From: Oxalobacteraceae bacterium
Lineage (GTDB): Bacteria; Pseudomonadota; Gammaproteobacteria; Burkholderiales; Burkholderiaceae_D
Assembly: GCA_027490255.1 (NCBI GenBank)
Contig: JAIXYM010000060.1
Coordinates: 1-48,748 of the forward strand
Direction of reading: 5' to 3'
DNA length: 48,748 nucleotides
Shown piece after piece: positions 1-10,238 of this stretch. A model generated the notes under the pieces. It was not told the origin of the DNA. It ran no database searches and worked only from the letters and a program-made list of their open reading frames with translations. Each line of letters opens with the position of its first letter. Position 1 is the stretch's first letter. The translations under genes were made by a program, and so were the position numbers.

Positions 1-457
1 CATAGCGACAGGCGACCTCAATCATCTGCGCGAACTGGGTATCGCGCTTCGCACCCTGCCCCACATTGCCTGGGTTGATGCGGTACTTTGACAGCGCTTC
101 GGCACAAGCAGGAAAAGCTGTCAGTAATTGGTGTCCGTTGTAGTGAAAATCACCGATCAGGGGCACATCAACGTCCATGCGATCGAGTTGTTCACGTATC
201 GCAGGCACGGCCGCAGCGGCCTCGGGGGTGTCGACCGTAATGCGCACAAGCTCGGAGCCCGCTCGCGCGAGTTCCTTAACCTGAATCGCCGTGCCAATCG
301 CATCCGCTGTGTCCGTATTTGTCATGGACTGCACCACCACCGGCGCATTACCGCCTACAAATACCTCACGCGTGCCGTGATGAATTTTGACTTGCCGCCT
401 TAAGCGTCGTGCCGCAGGGCCAGAGGGAATCTCGAAATCTGTTGAGTGCTTGTTCAT
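1..457 (-). CDS. ispG: 4-hydroxy-3-methylbut-2-enyl diphosphate synthase IspG/GcpE, N-terminal part (cut by window edge)
   Basis: IspG converts methylerythritol cyclodiphosphate to HMBPP in the non-mevalonate isoprenoid pathway, using a [4Fe-4S] cluster. I translated the minus strand from an ATG at 457 through the left window edge and found about 152 residues in one open frame. Family signatures are visible: [12 protein letters not shown] near residue 39, [20 protein letters not shown] and [10 protein letters not shown]. These belong to the TIM-barrel half. The cluster-binding cysteines are C-terminal and lie outside the window. The gene begins 8 bases after the rodZ stop, so it is probably co-transcribed with pilF and rodZ; the rodZ-ispG pairing is common in proteobacteria. 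Only the 5' part can be judged, and it looks intact. Confidence 0.93.
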   Translation of the reverse strand, partial: MNKHSTDFEIPSGPAARRLRRQVKIHHGTREVFVGGNAPVVVQSMTNTDTADAIGTAIQVKELARAGSELVRITVDTPEAAAAVPAIREQLDRMDVDVPLIGDFHYNGHQLLTAFPACAEALSKYRINPGNVGQGAKRDTQFAQMIEVACRY

Positions 458-465
458 GGGTAGGC

Positions 466-1416
466 TCACTTCAGGCTGAGCTTGGAAACATTGTCTCGCG
501 CGACCGCCCGCAGATTCAGCGGCTGCCCTCTCAGATTGGCATCAACACCACTTGCATTACCAATCACCAGTATGACCGGCTCGCTCATATCGAACTGCTC
601 TGTCGTTCCCGCTTTCATCAGTCGAGATACGAGTTTGTTGCCATTAAGAGCACTGATCTCTACCCACGCATCCTCACGCAAATTAAGCTCCAGTAAACGG
701 GAAGGATCAATCGACTTTTGCTCATCGACGGTTGCAACCTCAGGTGCCGATACCGGCTGATCGGTCGCTTCGTTTGGGGTGGGCTCAGTCAAATCCTTCC
801 AAGAACCGAACACGGTGCTAACGCTGGGCACATCAATATTTATCGTTGGCAGGCCATGACGATAAGCAGCGTATGCCAGCGCACCCACAAACACCATCAC
901 CAACAGGGCCAGACCGGATAACCGACGCGATCCACGGCGGTGGCCGCTGGGTGGCGCGTAACGACGCCCCGGAAAACCGCGTGAAGGCAGCGGTCGGCGG
1001 AGCAAGATTGGATCAACCGCAGGATTGGCTTCGTTGGAAAGCATCTCAAGCAAAGGTACTGGATCAAGCTCAAGCAATCTTGCATAGGAACGAATGAAAC
1101 CTCGCACACTGGCCATGCCAGGCAATGATGCAAAATCATTGGCTTCTAGCGCTGTAATCTGTCGCGGAGCAAGTTTGAGACGCTGAGATACTTCTTGCAG
1201 CGTCCAGCGTAATTCATTGCGACGCGCGGCCAGTAACTCACCAGGCAACGCGGTCGGTAATTCGGTCTCCATTTCAGCAGCGCCGGCTATCGCTTGCGTG
1301 GCCGATACTTGCAGCGAATCACTCGCTGCGCCGTCCACGACAATCGCCTCGCTCGCGACCTCGGGGACCGTGGTCGCCGCTACCAAAGGTTGTTGATCGT
1401 TCTCGTTACTTGTCAT
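466..1416 (-). CDS. rodZ: Cytoskeleton protein RodZ (HTH-TM-DUF4115)
   Basis: RodZ links the MreB actin-like filament to the elongasome and helps keep rod shape. The protein of about 316 residues has the expected order: a Cro/CI-like helix-turn-helix (from [20 protein letters not shown] to [12 protein letters not shown]), a proline- and arginine-rich juxtamembrane stretch, one membrane segment ([18 protein letters not shown]) and a C-terminal DUF4115 beta domain ([15 protein letters not shown]). In-frame GTG (1428) and ATG (1416) are both possible starts. Neither has a clear ribosome site; I chose the ATG because it is the stronger codon and gives the smaller overlap with pilF (11 bases). It lies between pilF and ispG in a tight minus-strand run, so translational coupling is likely. 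Length is normal for betaproteobacterial RodZ. Confidence 0.9.
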   Translation of the reverse strand: MTSNENDQQPLVAATTVPEVASEAIVVDGAASDSLQVSATQAIAGAAEMETELPTALPGELLAARRNELRWTLQEVSQRLKLAPRQITALEANDFASLPGMASVRGFIRSYARLLELDPVPLLEMLSNEANPAVDPILLRRPLPSRGFPGRRYAPPSGHRRGSRRLSGLALLVMVFVGALAYAAYRHGLPTINIDVPSVSTVFGSWKDLTEPTPNEATDQPVSAPEVATVDEQKSIDPSRLLELNLREDAWVEISALNGNKLVSRLMKAGTTEQFDMSEPVILVIGNASGVDANLRGQPLNLRAVARDNVSKLSLK

Positions 1417-2173
1417 CAGTTTCGCCACGAAGATATGCGGTCAGTTGCGGAGACTGCGGGAAACGCCGACGCCATTGAGCCAAAAAACTCTGCTCGGCGG
1501 CCGCGTCGCCGAGCTTGCGCTCAATGAGAACCGCCATCAAAAAATTCTCTGCTGCCGCCTGCTCGCTCTCGATCACTTTCAACAAGTGGCTGCGCGCGCG
1601 CACGTAGTCAGCGCGATCATAAGCTAGACGCGCAAGTCCGGCGTGCGCCTGGAGATTCGCAGGTTCGGCATCCAGAACACGTCGCAGAAAAGCCTCAGCC
1701 TGAGCACGTTCCCCCTGACGCATTCGGCATAATCCCGCGTTTAGCAGCGCCTTCTGGGGTGAGTTATAGGATTTTGTAGCAAGCGCACGCTCGAAATAAG
1801 GCATCGCCTTGTCGAACTCGCCCTTCTGGCACAGGAACCAGCCCATGTTGTTCTGAAGCGAAGGATTGTCCGGCTCAATACGCAGCGCCTCGCGCAGACT
1901 CTGGCCGGCAGCCTCGGTTTCACCAACTTGCATCAGCACCAAGGCGCGCAGACCAAGGACATCGGCGCGACGAGGACTGAGTTCTAGCGCACGATTAAGT
2001 TCTTGCAGGGCAATCTCGGACTGGCCACCCGTGAAATAAGCCGTCGCGAGCTCAAGACGAATATCAGTACGCCGTTTGACATCGGCCTGACCGTTCTGGG
2101 CGAGCTGAGACCCATTGGGGGCAGCGCATGCGGCCAGCAGACCTGCGAGCAGTAAAAAACCAAAACGCTTCAC
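1406..2173 (-). CDS. pilF: Type IV pilus biogenesis/stability lipoprotein PilF (PilW)
   Basis: PilF/PilW is an outer-membrane lipoprotein with TPR repeats that helps the PilQ secretin assemble and stabilises type IV pili. The 255-residue product starts with a lipoprotein signal, [16 protein letters not shown], with the lipidated cysteine at residue 16. It then has a run of tetratricopeptide repeats, for example [20 protein letters not shown] and [15 protein letters not shown], covering most of the chain. The start overlaps the rlmN stop by 4 bases (ATGA), so it is translationally coupled, and the rlmN-pilF-rodZ-ispG order is the classic one. No other pilus gene is in the window. The assignment rests on the lipobox, the repeat content and the neighbours. 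Confidence 0.88.
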   Translation of the reverse strand: MKRFGFLLLAGLLAACAAPNGSQLAQNGQADVKRRTDIRLELATAYFTGGQSEIALQELNRALELSPRRADVLGLRALVLMQVGETEAAGQSLREALRIEPDNPSLQNNMGWFLCQKGEFDKAMPYFERALATKSYNSPQKALLNAGLCRMRQGERAQAEAFLRRVLDAEPANLQAHAGLARLAYDRADYVRARSHLLKVIESEQAAAENFLMAVLIERKLGDAAAEQSFLAQWRRRFPQSPQLTAYLRGETDDK

Positions 2174-3327
2174 CCTGAAATCTCCACGATGCGACCAAAA
2201 TCTTTACCGTACTTTTCCTGGTACACCGACATGGTTTGCATGCGCTCGCGAACGCGTGTGCGATCCTGAACTTCCCCAGCGAGCTGACCGCAGGCGGCGT
2301 CGATATCATCACCGCGAGTCTTGCGAATCGTGGTCACGATGCCGCCGTCCATCAGTATTTGTGCAAACGCACGTATACGAGCATTCGATGAGCGTTTCAG
2401 TCCGGATTGCGGGAAAGGATTGAAAGGAATCAAATTGAACTTGCAAGACACTGAAGCAACCAGCGCCAGCAGTTCACGCGCATGCTGGTCGCTGTCATTC
2501 ACACCCTCCAGCATGCAGTATTCGAAGGTAATGAAATCACGCGGCGCAAAATCGAGATAACGGGTGCAAGCTGCCATGAGGTCGGCAAGCGGATACTTTT
2601 TGTTGAGCGGAACCAGATCGTCGCGCAATCTATCGTTTGAGGCATGCAACGACACCGCCAGGGCTACCGCACAATCCTGAGAGAGCTTGTCAATCATCGG
2701 GATGACGCCGCTGGTGGAGAGCGTGACGCGCCTGCGCGAGAGTCCGTAGGCGTTATCGTCTAGCATCAGTTTCAGAGCAGCGACGGATGGCTCGTAATTG
2801 AGCAAGGGCTCGCCCATACCCATCAATACCACGTTCGTAATCTGGCGCTCGCCTTTGGGCCCCGCAGCAACGCCCTTGCTGCGCCTGAGCATGAATTCAG
2901 CTGCCCACAATTGCCCGATGATTTCTGCCACGGTCAGATTGCGTGAAAACCCCTGCTTGCCCGTTGAGCAGAAACGACAATTCACCGCGCAACCGGCCTG
3001 AGTCGACACGCACAGCGTGCCGCGATTGTCTTCCGGGATAAAAACGGTCTCGACCGCATTGCCACTACCGACATCAAACAGCCATTTGCGGGTGCCGTCT
3101 GCGGAGGTGTGGTCACTGATGACATCTGGCGCCGTCACAGTAGCCAAGTCACGCAACTTGTCGCGCAAAGACTTGGCGAGATCGGTCATTGCCTCGAAGT
3201 CGCTCTCGCCAAACTGATGTATCCAACGCTGCAATTGACGGGCACGAAAGGTTTTCTCACCGCGTGACTGACACCAGTTCACCAGAGCATCCGGGTCCAG
3301 GTCCAACAGATTGGTGATTGCCGTCAT
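2170..3327 (-). CDS. rlmN: Dual-specificity 23S rRNA/tRNA adenine-C2 methyltransferase RlmN
   Basis: RlmN is a radical-SAM enzyme that methylates C2 of A2503 in 23S rRNA and A37 in some tRNAs, which affects translation fidelity. The 385-residue protein carries the CxxxCxxC cluster motif at C113, C117 and C120 ([16 protein letters not shown]). The two catalytic cysteines typical of the family also appear present: C106 in TLCVSTQ and about C346 in the C-terminal AACGQLAGE. The stretch [13 protein letters not shown] is the usual SAM-binding GEP motif. Length matches E. coli RlmN. It is the first gene of the overlapping rlmN-pilF-rodZ-ispG run and begins 117 bases after ndk, which points the same way and may share its transcript. 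Confidence 0.95.
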   Translation of the reverse strand: MTAITNLLDLDPDALVNWCQSRGEKTFRARQLQRWIHQFGESDFEAMTDLAKSLRDKLRDLATVTAPDVISDHTSADGTRKWLFDVGSGNAVETVFIPEDNRGTLCVSTQAGCAVNCRFCSTGKQGFSRNLTVAEIIGQLWAAEFMLRRSKGVAAGPKGERQITNVVLMGMGEPLLNYEPSVAALKLMLDDNAYGLSRRRVTLSTSGVIPMIDKLSQDCAVALAVSLHASNDRLRDDLVPLNKKYPLADLMAACTRYLDFAPRDFITFEYCMLEGVNDSDQHARELLALVASVSCKFNLIPFNPFPQSGLKRSSNARIRAFAQILMDGGIVTTIRKTRGDDIDAACGQLAGEVQDRTRVRERMQTMSVYQEKYGKDFGRIVEISG

Positions 3328-3444
3328 AAAAAAGGTGCCTCGCGTGAATCACGTGCATCCGGGTCTGCGGGTTCCGCCAACAGGAACCCCGAGCCGGCAT
3401 CGGTCAGCATGAAAGCTTCACGCCGACGATGCCAGTACCAACGC

Positions 3445-3870
3445 TCAGCGCGAATAAACGTTCAGCGCAGGGAAAAAATAGCCGATTTCGACCTTGGCGG
3501 TTTCCGGTGCATCTGAGCCATGTACAGCGTTGGCATCGATGGAATCAGCGAAATCAGCACGGATCGTGCCTTTGTCGGCCTTCTTCGGATCAGTCGCGCC
3601 CATCAAATCACGGTTTTTCAGGATGGCATTTTCGCCCTCCAAGACTTGCACCATGACAGGACCTGAAATCATAAAATCCACCAAATCCTTGAAAAACGGA
3701 CGTTCACGGTGCACCGCATAGAAGCCTTCTGCCTCCGCACGGGATAATTGCGCCATGCGTGCCGCAATGATTTTCAGGCCGGCACCTTCAAAACGGGTGT
3801 AAATTTGGCCGATAACATTTTTTGCTACGGCGTCGGGCTTGATGATCGACAGGGTGCGCTCGATTGCCAT
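3445..3870 (-). CDS. ndk: Nucleoside diphosphate kinase
   Basis: Ndk exchanges gamma phosphates between nucleoside di- and triphosphates through a phosphohistidine and balances NTP and dNTP pools. The 141-residue protein begins [15 protein letters not shown] and has the active-site signature [12 protein letters not shown], which places the catalytic histidine at residue 117, as in E. coli. Length is exactly that of the proteobacterial enzyme. A GGAG ribosome site lies about 10 bases before the ATG. It stands at the 5' end of the rlmN-pilF-rodZ-ispG group with a roughly 235-base spacer upstream, shared with the divergent membrane-protein gene at 4106, so its promoter should lie there. Confidence 0.97.
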   Translation of the reverse strand: MAIERTLSIIKPDAVAKNVIGQIYTRFEGAGLKIIAARMAQLSRAEAEGFYAVHRERPFFKDLVDFMISGPVMVQVLEGENAILKNRDLMGATDPKKADKGTIRADFADSIDANAVHGSDAPETAKVEIGYFFPALNVYSR

Positions 3871-4009
3871 CTGTAAAACTCCAATAAAATTAAGGGGTTA
3901 AGAATTCTTTTGAGCGCGTGAGCGAGCTCTGATTAGCCAAAGATTCTAGCATGAAAGCCGTGTAAAATGGCTGCAACAGACCGGCAAATGCCGCTGCAGC
4001 TCTTGAAAT

Positions 4010-4035
4010 TTGCGACTAGACGCACCATCTATAAT
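4010..4035 (+). promoter_or_regulatory. Putative sigma-70 promoter of the BAX-inhibitor-like gene
   Basis: A perfect TATAAT hexamer lies at 4030-4035, about 70 bases before the ATG at 4106. The best upstream hexamers are TTGCGA (4010-4015, spacer 14) and TTGAAA (4003-4008, spacer 21). Neither spacing is ideal, so the -35 assignment is uncertain. Confidence 0.4.
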
Positions 4036-4105
4036 TCAGTTAAATTACTATTTTGATAGCCCCCCTTGATTTTGGGCTGTTATTAAATCCACAACAGGAG
4101 GACCT

Positions 4106-4798
4106 ATGAACCAACCCTTCCAAACTGCTTACGAGACTTCAGGCGAACTGACCACGGTTAGACACCGTGTGCTTCGCAACACTTACTGGCTGCTTGCGCT
4201 GTCCATGGTCCCGACTGTTCTGGGTGCCTGGATCGGCGTTCAGATGAAGTTCTCTTTCATGAGTGGCAGCCCTTTCATTGGCTTCCTGATTTTCATGGCG
4301 ATCGCCTTTGGCTTCTTCTATGTGATCGAGAGAACAAAAAACTCAGCCATCGGCGTAGCCGTACTGCTGGCTTTCACGTTCTTCATGGGCCTGATGCTGT
4401 CCCGCTTGATCGGACACATCCTGAATTTTTCCAACGGCGCATCACTGATCATGACTGCCTTTGGCGGCACTGCGATCGTGTTCGCAACGATGGCAAGCAT
4501 TGCTACGACTAGCAAGCGTGATTTTTCAGGACTCTCAAGCTGGCTATTTGCCGGCATGATTGTGATCCTGCTGGCAGCAGTTGCCAACATCTTCCTTCAA
4601 ATGTCAGTCTTGAGCATCGTGATCTCGGCCATTGCGGTCGTGATCTTCTCTGCGTTCATCCTGTTCGATGTTCAGCGTATTATCAATGGCGGCGAGACCA
4701 ATTACATCTCGGCGACGTTGTCGATCTATCTGAACATTTACAATGTATTCACCAACCTGTTGGCCCTGCTGGGTATTTTTGGTGGCGAGCGCGACTAA
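4106..4798 (+). CDS. BAX inhibitor-1 family (YccA-like) inner-membrane protein
   Basis: This 230-residue protein is almost wholly hydrophobic, with about seven predicted membrane helices (for example TYWLLALSMVPTVLGAWIGV, SPFIGFLIFMAIAFGFF and GVAVLLAFTFFMGLMLSRL). It ends with the family's acidic C-terminal pattern: IINGGETNYISATLSIYLN followed by NIYNVFTNLLALLGIFGG. That fits the Bax inhibitor-1 / YccA-YbhL family; YccA is known to interact with the FtsH protease, and other members are pH-sensitive calcium channels. A strong ribosome site (AGGAGG) precedes the ATG by about 6 bases. It is the only plus-strand gene in the first 26 kb, is monocistronic and ends at a clear terminator. The precise role in this organism cannot be read from sequence. 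Confidence 0.88.
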   Translation: MNQPFQTAYETSGELTTVRHRVLRNTYWLLALSMVPTVLGAWIGVQMKFSFMSGSPFIGFLIFMAIAFGFFYVIERTKNSAIGVAVLLAFTFFMGLMLSRLIGHILNFSNGASLIMTAFGGTAIVFATMASIATTSKRDFSGLSSWLFAGMIVILLAAVANIFLQMSVLSIVISAIAVVIFSAFILFDVQRIINGGETNYISATLSIYLNIYNVFTNLLALLGIFGGERD

Positions 4799-4821
4799 TA
4801 CGCTGTCGCGTGATAATTGAG

Positions 4822-4848
4822 AACGCCGGCAATCTGCCGGCGTTTTTT
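4822..4848 (+). terminator. Rho-independent terminator after the BAX-inhibitor-like gene
   Basis: A 9-bp stem (AACGCCGGC / GCCGGCGTT) closes a 5-base loop and runs into six T's at 4843-4848. It lies 24 bases after the stop at 4798 and just touches the stop codon of the convergent rlmD gene. Confidence 0.88.
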
Positions 4849-6199
4849 ATGGGCGATCGAAAACCGCAATAGATTCCACATGTGCAGTATGCGGAAACAT
4901 ATTAACCACGCCCGCTCCAGCTAAAACATAACCTCCGACTTGGACCAAAGTACCCGCATCACGTGCCAACGTGGCTGGATTGCAAGACACGTACACAATT
5001 CGTTTCGGACTCGCTTCGGGATCTTCAGTGGCCAGCTCTGCGATGGCTTTACAAACGTCCATCGCACCATCGCGCGGTGGATCAATCAGCATGCGATCGA
5101 ACCGACCCAACGAGCGTAAATCCTGAACCGAAAACTCAAAAAGATTCCGGTTGTAGAAAACTGTTTTCTTATCGAGTCCGTTGACGCGAGCATTTTGCAA
5201 TGAACGCTCTGTGAGCGCGGGACTACCCTCAATACCAACCACCTCGGCCGCCTGGGTCGCCAGCGGCAAAGTAAAATTCCCCAGTCCACAAAACAAATCT
5301 GCAACCCGATCCGTAGGCTGCACAGCCAGCAAGCGCAGCGCCCGTTCGACCAAGACCCGATTGATTTGATGATTGACCTGCGTAAAATCTGTCGGCCTGA
5401 AAGGCATGCTGACGCCAAACTCAGGCAATGAATAGGCCAACGCGCTGTCAGCAGGATAAAAAGGTATCGCAGTATCAGGCCCCTTGGATTGCAGCCAAAA
5501 ATGAACAGACCATTGTTTTGCGAACGCAATCAGTTGCGCCTCATCGGATTCACTGGGTGGATCCATCACACGCAAAACCATCACAATGACTTGCCTTCCC
5601 TCTTGCTCACCCACTGCGAGCTCAATTTGTGGCAACCGATCTCGGATAGACAAATCAGCAATCAATGATCGCAATGGCACCAGCATGCCTGACACAGCTG
5701 GCGGTAAAATCTCGCAGCTTTTCATGTCAGCGATAAAGCTTGAGCGTCGCTCATGAAAGCCGATAAGTACGCCACCCTTTTTGGCGACATAACGTACCGA
5801 CAACCGAGCGCGATAACGATAACCCCAGTCAGGACCCTGTATCGGGCGGAATATCATAGCCGCCTCGACTTTGCCCAGATGGTGCAAAGCATCTTCCAGA
5901 ACGCGCTGTTTGATCGCAACCTGCGCGGGCAGGTTCAGGTGCTGCATGGCACAGCCACCGCAGACCCCAAAATACGTACAACGCGGCTTGGCCCGCAGCG
6001 GCGATTCGCGCAGCAATTCAGTCATGTCGGCCGCTTCCCACTTGGCCTTTCTGCGAAAGGATTTAAAGCGGACCCGCTCACCGGGCAAGGCACCTTCGAC
6101 AAAAATCACTTTTCCGGGACTGCCATCCTCGTTCGCGAGATGGCCCACGCCGCGCGCTTCCATGTCGAGGGACTCGATGTCCAGCAAACTGTCATGCAT
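4847..6199 (-). CDS. rlmD: 23S rRNA (uracil-1939-C5)-methyltransferase RlmD (RumA)
   Basis: RlmD methylates U1939 of 23S rRNA using SAM. The 450-residue protein has an N-terminal TRAM domain ([20 protein letters not shown]). Four cysteines suit the known [4Fe-4S] cluster: C74, C80 and C83 in [10 protein letters not shown], and C162 in KSCEILPP. The Rossmann methyltransferase part has [16 protein letters not shown] as its SAM motif, then LIDPPRDGA and [12 protein letters not shown], where C406 is the nucleophile. All key residues are present and length is typical. The gene is convergent with the BAX-inhibitor-like gene and its stop codon overlaps that gene's terminator. Upstream is a 149-base spacer after rpoS. 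The paralogue TrmA lacks the iron-sulfur cysteines, which argues for RlmD. Confidence 0.93.
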   Translation of the reverse strand: MHDSLLDIESLDMEARGVGHLANEDGSPGKVIFVEGALPGERVRFKSFRRKAKWEAADMTELLRESPLRAKPRCTYFGVCGGCAMQHLNLPAQVAIKQRVLEDALHHLGKVEAAMIFRPIQGPDWGYRYRARLSVRYVAKKGGVLIGFHERRSSFIADMKSCEILPPAVSGMLVPLRSLIADLSIRDRLPQIELAVGEQEGRQVIVMVLRVMDPPSESDEAQLIAFAKQWSVHFWLQSKGPDTAIPFYPADSALAYSLPEFGVSMPFRPTDFTQVNHQINRVLVERALRLLAVQPTDRVADLFCGLGNFTLPLATQAAEVVGIEGSPALTERSLQNARVNGLDKKTVFYNRNLFEFSVQDLRSLGRFDRMLIDPPRDGAMDVCKAIAELATEDPEASPKRIVYVSCNPATLARDAGTLVQVGGYVLAGAGVVNMFPHTAHVESIAVFDRP

Positions 6200-6348
6200 A
6201 GATTTATTTGAGAAAAACAGAAATTGATTAAGCGTCTTGTTGGCGTGATTTTAACGCTTGTGCATCTCGGGCGATGCGGCCAAAGCGACGCAGCAGTGTT
6301 TTGCCCGTCAGATCAGTGAGAAAATCAATATCCAAACCGACGAGGATA

Positions 6349-7329
6349 TCAAAGCAAAGAATCCTTGCTGATCCCGCGTGCCATCAAGGTTTTTTTCAGG
6401 CGAACCAGACCCTCCTGCTGAATCTGCCGCACGCGTTCTCTGGTGAGGCCCATCTCGTCAGCCAGCTCATCGAGGGTCGCCGGACGGGCATGACCCAAAC
6501 CAAACCGACGCATGATGACTTGTTTCTGCTTAATGGGTATCGCTTCTAGCCAGCGACGAACCAGCGAAATCATCTCGTGCTGCTCAGCATCGGTTTCGGG
6601 CCCGCCCTCGGAGGCATCAGCGATTAGATCCAGCAGGCTGTACTGCGGATCGCCAGCGAGCGGCGTGTCCAGCGACGAGACATGCTCTGCCATACCAAGA
6701 ATGGCGTTGACCTCTTCGACACTACGCTCTGCAAGATGGGCGATATCTTCAATCCTCGCGTCATGACCATCGGAAAGCCTCGATTCGAGGTGATACTTTG
6801 CGCGCAAGACGAGATTAAGTTCACGAATCCGGTGTACCGGCAGACGTATGGTGCGAGCCTGATGCATGATCGCGCGCTCGATACTTTGACGTATCCACCA
6901 AGTCGCATAGGTGGAAAAACGAAAGCCGCGCTCGGGCTCGAATTTTTCGATCGCATGCATAAGGCCGAGGTTGCCTTCTTCAATCAGATCGAGCAGCACT
7001 ACGCCACGATTGGTGTAGTGCTTGGCAATCGAAACGACTAGCCTGAGATTATGTTCGATCATTTTCTGGCGCGCAGGAAAATCTCCCTGTTTGGCCAGCG
7101 TGGAAAAATGAATTTCTTCCTGGACGCTGAGCAAAGGCCGCAGGCCGATTTGATTCAGATAATGCTGGGTTGCATCCGTGGCAAGCTCTGCCTTGAGCAG
7201 CGTTTGAAAATCCTCAACATTTTCTTCAACCTCAGCATCTTCGTCAGACGGCGCTTCCTCAGGCGAGAGCGACATGAACTCCGGATCTACTTGTGCCGGT
7301 GGTCCCGAAGCATCTGAGCCGCGTTTCAT
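6349..7329 (-). CDS. rpoS: RNA polymerase sigma factor RpoS (sigma-38)
   Basis: RpoS directs RNA polymerase to stationary-phase and stress promoters. The 326-residue protein has an acidic N-terminal tail, region 1.2 ([20 protein letters not shown]), region 2 with the conserved core [18 protein letters not shown] and [18 protein letters not shown], the -10 binding segment [17 protein letters not shown], region 3, and region 4 with the -35-binding helix-turn-helix [20 protein letters not shown]. It is group-2 sized, not the longer RpoD. The ATG overlaps the nlpD stop by 4 bases (ATGA), so the surE-pcm-nlpD-rpoS order is fully coupled. In other proteobacteria a main rpoS promoter lies inside nlpD; I could not confirm one here. 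Confidence 0.95.
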   Translation of the reverse strand: MKRGSDASGPPAQVDPEFMSLSPEEAPSDEDAEVEENVEDFQTLLKAELATDATQHYLNQIGLRPLLSVQEEIHFSTLAKQGDFPARQKMIEHNLRLVVSIAKHYTNRGVVLLDLIEEGNLGLMHAIEKFEPERGFRFSTYATWWIRQSIERAIMHQARTIRLPVHRIRELNLVLRAKYHLESRLSDGHDARIEDIAHLAERSVEEVNAILGMAEHVSSLDTPLAGDPQYSLLDLIADASEGGPETDAEQHEMISLVRRWLEAIPIKQKQVIMRRFGLGHARPATLDELADEMGLTRERVRQIQQEGLVRLKKTLMARGISKDSLL

Positions 7330-8456
7330 CTGGTAGGTGGTGGTTGCGATTCAATAGGTGGCAAGAGCGTCGCGGGATCAACCGGTTTCCCCATATGGCG
7401 CATCTGAAAACGCAGCTTCACTGTATCTGCGTCAGAATCGCCCATCTCGGCTATTTGCTGCCTCTGGGTTACCGTTTGACCTTCCCGAACCAGAATGGTT
7501 TTATTGTGCGCATAGGCCGTGACCATACTGTCACTGTGCTCCAGAATGATCAGATTCCCGTAGCCACGCATGTTCTTCGCATAAAGCACTTTGCCATTAC
7601 TGGCGGCAACCACGGGCTGCCCCGCCTTGCCGGCGATATCAATGCCTTTGCGCGTTGGATCAAAACCACTAATGACCTTGCCCTCGGTCGGCCAGACATA
7701 GCGGCCGGTACCAGCAGGCTGGCTGTCCGTCGGTGTTTTGATGGTATCCAGGGCACGTACCGGGCCGGGCTCACCCCGGTCCAGATCAGCAATTGCCTTG
7801 TCCGAGTAAACAATTTTCTGCCCAGAAGGCGTCGTCTTATTCATTGAAACTGCACGAACTGTTGTCTGTGGCGCACTGTTAGACTGGGTCGGCCGACCAG
7901 CCCGGCGAATCTCCATGTCAGACTCAAGGGGTATGCGCGTGACTTGCGCATTGTCGGGCGGTGCGACTCTCAACACCTGACCCACTTTGATGGCGTCCGG
8001 ATTCTTCAACGTGTTCCATTCAGTCAGCTCATTCATCCCTCGGTTGAACTTGCCTGAAATTTTCAACAGCGTGTCACCCTCTTTCACCGTGTAATAACCT
8101 GGCGGGTCAGCATCAGCTGTAGGCAAAGCCTCAGAGACTTGAGACTTCTTTGTATTTGAGCTGCTGTTATCTGTGTCGCTGTTCGCTGCTTGAGTTGTCT
8201 TGCCTGTCGTCTGGGCGGTCGTCTGGTCTGTCGTCTTGCTAGCCTTCTTACTCGCCGGTACGCTGGACGCCGAGTCGCTCTTTCGACGATCTGAAGATTT
8301 CGATGTGCGGTCGTCGATAGTCGCGCTCGATGGCATATCGACCCCGCCTAAGGGGATGGCGGCACAGCCTGAAATGCCCAGTGCCACACAGATGGACAGC
8401 AAAAAAACACGGCTCGAATGGCCGCTGATTGCATTAAGTAGCGCGTCTGTCTTCAT
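7326..8456 (-). CDS. nlpD: NlpD-type murein hydrolase activator lipoprotein (LysM-M23)
   Basis: NlpD activates the AmiC amidase at the septum during cell separation. The 376-residue protein has a lipoprotein signal ending in GISGC (lipidated C31), a long Ser/Thr/Lys-rich linker to about residue 118, a LysM peptidoglycan-binding domain (121-165, [20 protein letters not shown]) and a C-terminal M23/LytM domain (about 255-365, [20 protein letters not shown]). The peptidase zinc residues are not conserved: the usual HxxxD is replaced by KGIDIAG and the final HxH by a RFQMRHMG-like sequence. As in known NlpD/EnvC proteins, the domain should therefore activate amidases and not cut by itself. It sits between pcm and rpoS as in most beta- and gammaproteobacteria and overlaps the rpoS ATG. 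Confidence 0.93.
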   Translation of the reverse strand: MKTDALLNAISGHSSRVFLLSICVALGISGCAAIPLGGVDMPSSATIDDRTSKSSDRRKSDSASSVPASKKASKTTDQTTAQTTGKTTQAANSDTDNSSSNTKKSQVSEALPTADADPPGYYTVKEGDTLLKISGKFNRGMNELTEWNTLKNPDAIKVGQVLRVAPPDNAQVTRIPLESDMEIRRAGRPTQSNSAPQTTVRAVSMNKTTPSGQKIVYSDKAIADLDRGEPGPVRALDTIKTPTDSQPAGTGRYVWPTEGKVISGFDPTRKGIDIAGKAGQPVVAASNGKVLYAKNMRGYGNLIILEHSDSMVTAYAHNKTILVREGQTVTQRQQIAEMGDSDADTVKLRFQMRHMGKPVDPATLLPPIESQPPPTR

Positions 8457-8474
8457 AGGTAGATAAGCAAGGGT

Positions 8475-9323
8475 TCAGCCAAATGTACCCGGTTTGAGCG
8501 GGACGAAATGGCAGGGTTCCAGCGTCTCGGCCATCCACTCATTGCGCCCGGTACGACATATGAGCTTGAGAACCTGATTTCGCTGACCAACAGGAGCGAT
8601 CAGGCGTCCACCCACCGACATCTGGTCCAGCAAGGCTTGCGGTACATCGAGACCGGCCGCTGCCAGAATGATGCCATCAAATGAACCGACCTGTGGTAAT
8701 CCCAGCATACCATCCCCATAGTGCAGTCGAAGGTTCGGTATGCGCAGGGGGCGAAGGTTGGTTCGGGCAAGTTCATGCATGGGACGTATGCGCTCAATCG
8801 AGTAAACCTCCTCAGCCAGCTGCGCGATCACAGCCGCCTGATAGCCGCAACCCGTGCCGATTTCGAGCACCCGTGACAGTTTGCCGCTCATACCACCCCG
8901 CATCACTTCGATCATTCTTGCAACGATGTAGGGCTGTGAAATAGTTTGGTGATAACCGATCGGCAGCGATGCATCGATATAAGCCTGGCTGGCTAAGCCG
9001 GGCTCAAGAAAATAATGCCGAGGAACCGCTTCCATCGCAGCCAGCACCGCCGTATCGCGAATACCCTGCTGCGCAAGCCGCTGCACCATGGCTTTACGCA
9101 CCGCATCAGATACCAAGGGTGAGTTCGCTGTCCGATCTGCTGCGGGGCGAATACTGTTTGCTAGCGGTGGCGTGGGTGTGGTGTGCCGCACGACATTCTG
9201 GGTCGCGGTTTGGGGATTTTTCATCTGCGGCATAGCGGTCGTTTTTTTACGATCCGCAGCGCCCGTGATACTGTCCAGCGTCAGGGGAAAGCGCTTTTGA
9301 GGCTGGCTTTTACCCTCGCTCAT
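8475..9323 (-). CDS. pcm: Protein-L-isoaspartate O-methyltransferase with an N-terminal extension
   Basis: Pcm methylates abnormal L-isoaspartyl residues so that aged proteins can be repaired. The catalytic domain runs from about residue 72 to 282 and has the SAM motif [19 protein letters not shown] (152-170), the substrate loop [18 protein letters not shown], and the closing GRLIAPVG. The family is usually about 210-220 residues. Here some 70 extra residues rich in Lys, Gln, Thr and Pro precede it, without signal or membrane features. Extended forms are seen in Burkholderiales; a later start is possible, but the ATG at 9323 gives the 4-base overlap with surE that matches the operon style. 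It is followed by nlpD after 18 bases. Confidence 0.92.
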   Translation of the reverse strand: MSEGKSQPQKRFPLTLDSITGAADRKKTTAMPQMKNPQTATQNVVRHTTPTPPLANSIRPAADRTANSPLVSDAVRKAMVQRLAQQGIRDTAVLAAMEAVPRHYFLEPGLASQAYIDASLPIGYHQTISQPYIVARMIEVMRGGMSGKLSRVLEIGTGCGYQAAVIAQLAEEVYSIERIRPMHELARTNLRPLRIPNLRLHYGDGMLGLPQVGSFDGIILAAAGLDVPQALLDQMSVGGRLIAPVGQRNQVLKLICRTGRNEWMAETLEPCHFVPLKPGTFG

Positions 9324-10057
9324 CGCAGAACCCGCTTCAAACGTTCGAGTTGCATCGGGTGTGTGATGTCAATCTGTAGTGGTGTCATTGATACCCAGCC
9401 ATGACTAGTTGCATGAAAGTCCGTACCCTCGCTTGCTTCTTTCGCCTGCCCCGGAGGTCCGATCCAGAAAATCTCATTACCGTGCGGGTCGCGGCTTCGT
9501 ATCACTGGCTCGGATTGATGTCGCTTGCCCAAGCGAGTTGCGACGATGGTGTTCAATTCCTCGTAGGGTCGATTGGGAATGTTCACGTTCAACAGGTAAG
9601 GTGATTGCAATTCATCTAGGCGACGCAGGACGATATCTTTTGCAATACGCGCAGCAGCATCAATATGCGCCCATGCATAGTCGACCTGCGAAAATGCTAT
9701 TGCTGGAATCCCAAAAAGAAAACCCTCGGTGGCCGCTGCCACCGTACCTGAGTAAAGGGTGTCGTCACCCATGTTCTGGCCCTGATTGATGCCAGATACC
9801 ACCAGATCGGGCTTCGTATCAAGTATGCCGGTGAGCGCAATGTGTACGCAGTCACTGGGAGTGCCATTGATGGAATAAAAACCGTTCGCCGCACGCATGA
9901 CCCTAAGAGGTCGATCCAGTGTCAGCGAGTTCGATGATCCTGAACGATTGCTGTCCGGTGCCACCACCACGATGTCTGCAATAGTCGCAAGTTGCTCAGC
10001 CAGCGCATTGATGCCGGGAGCCAGATAGCCATCGTCATTACTGATCAAAATTTTCAT
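9320..10057 (-). CDS. surE: 5'/3'-nucleotidase SurE
   Basis: SurE is a metal-dependent phosphatase for nucleoside monophosphates, linked to stationary-phase survival. The 245-residue protein begins [20 protein letters not shown], which contains the metal-binding Asp pair D8-D9. It continues with [18 protein letters not shown] (metal-binding Ser), [12 protein letters not shown] and [20 protein letters not shown] (conserved Asn), all diagnostic. Length is standard. It is the first gene of the surE-pcm-nlpD-rpoS run, with a 181-base spacer before it that should hold the operon promoter; a TAAAAT hexamer on the minus strand just before the ATG is a weak candidate only. Confidence 0.95.
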   Translation of the reverse strand: MKILISNDDGYLAPGINALAEQLATIADIVVVAPDSNRSGSSNSLTLDRPLRVMRAANGFYSINGTPSDCVHIALTGILDTKPDLVVSGINQGQNMGDDTLYSGTVAAATEGFLFGIPAIAFSQVDYAWAHIDAAARIAKDIVLRRLDELQSPYLLNVNIPNRPYEELNTIVATRLGKRHQSEPVIRSRDPHGNEIFWIGPPGQAKEASEGTDFHATSHGWVSMTPLQIDITHPMQLERLKRVLR

Positions 10058-10238
10058 CGTTCTGATTTTACCCGAAGGCAGATGAAGTAAATTTACATTT
10101 TGGTTACACTCAATCAGCGATGCTGAACTTGGTCAGCCCGTGCCAAATCATGCATGACGCATAAGACGAAACTGATTGATAACCGATCTGATTAACAACA
10201 ATGCAACTCAGAATCAAGACGGCTCCACGGCAATGCAG

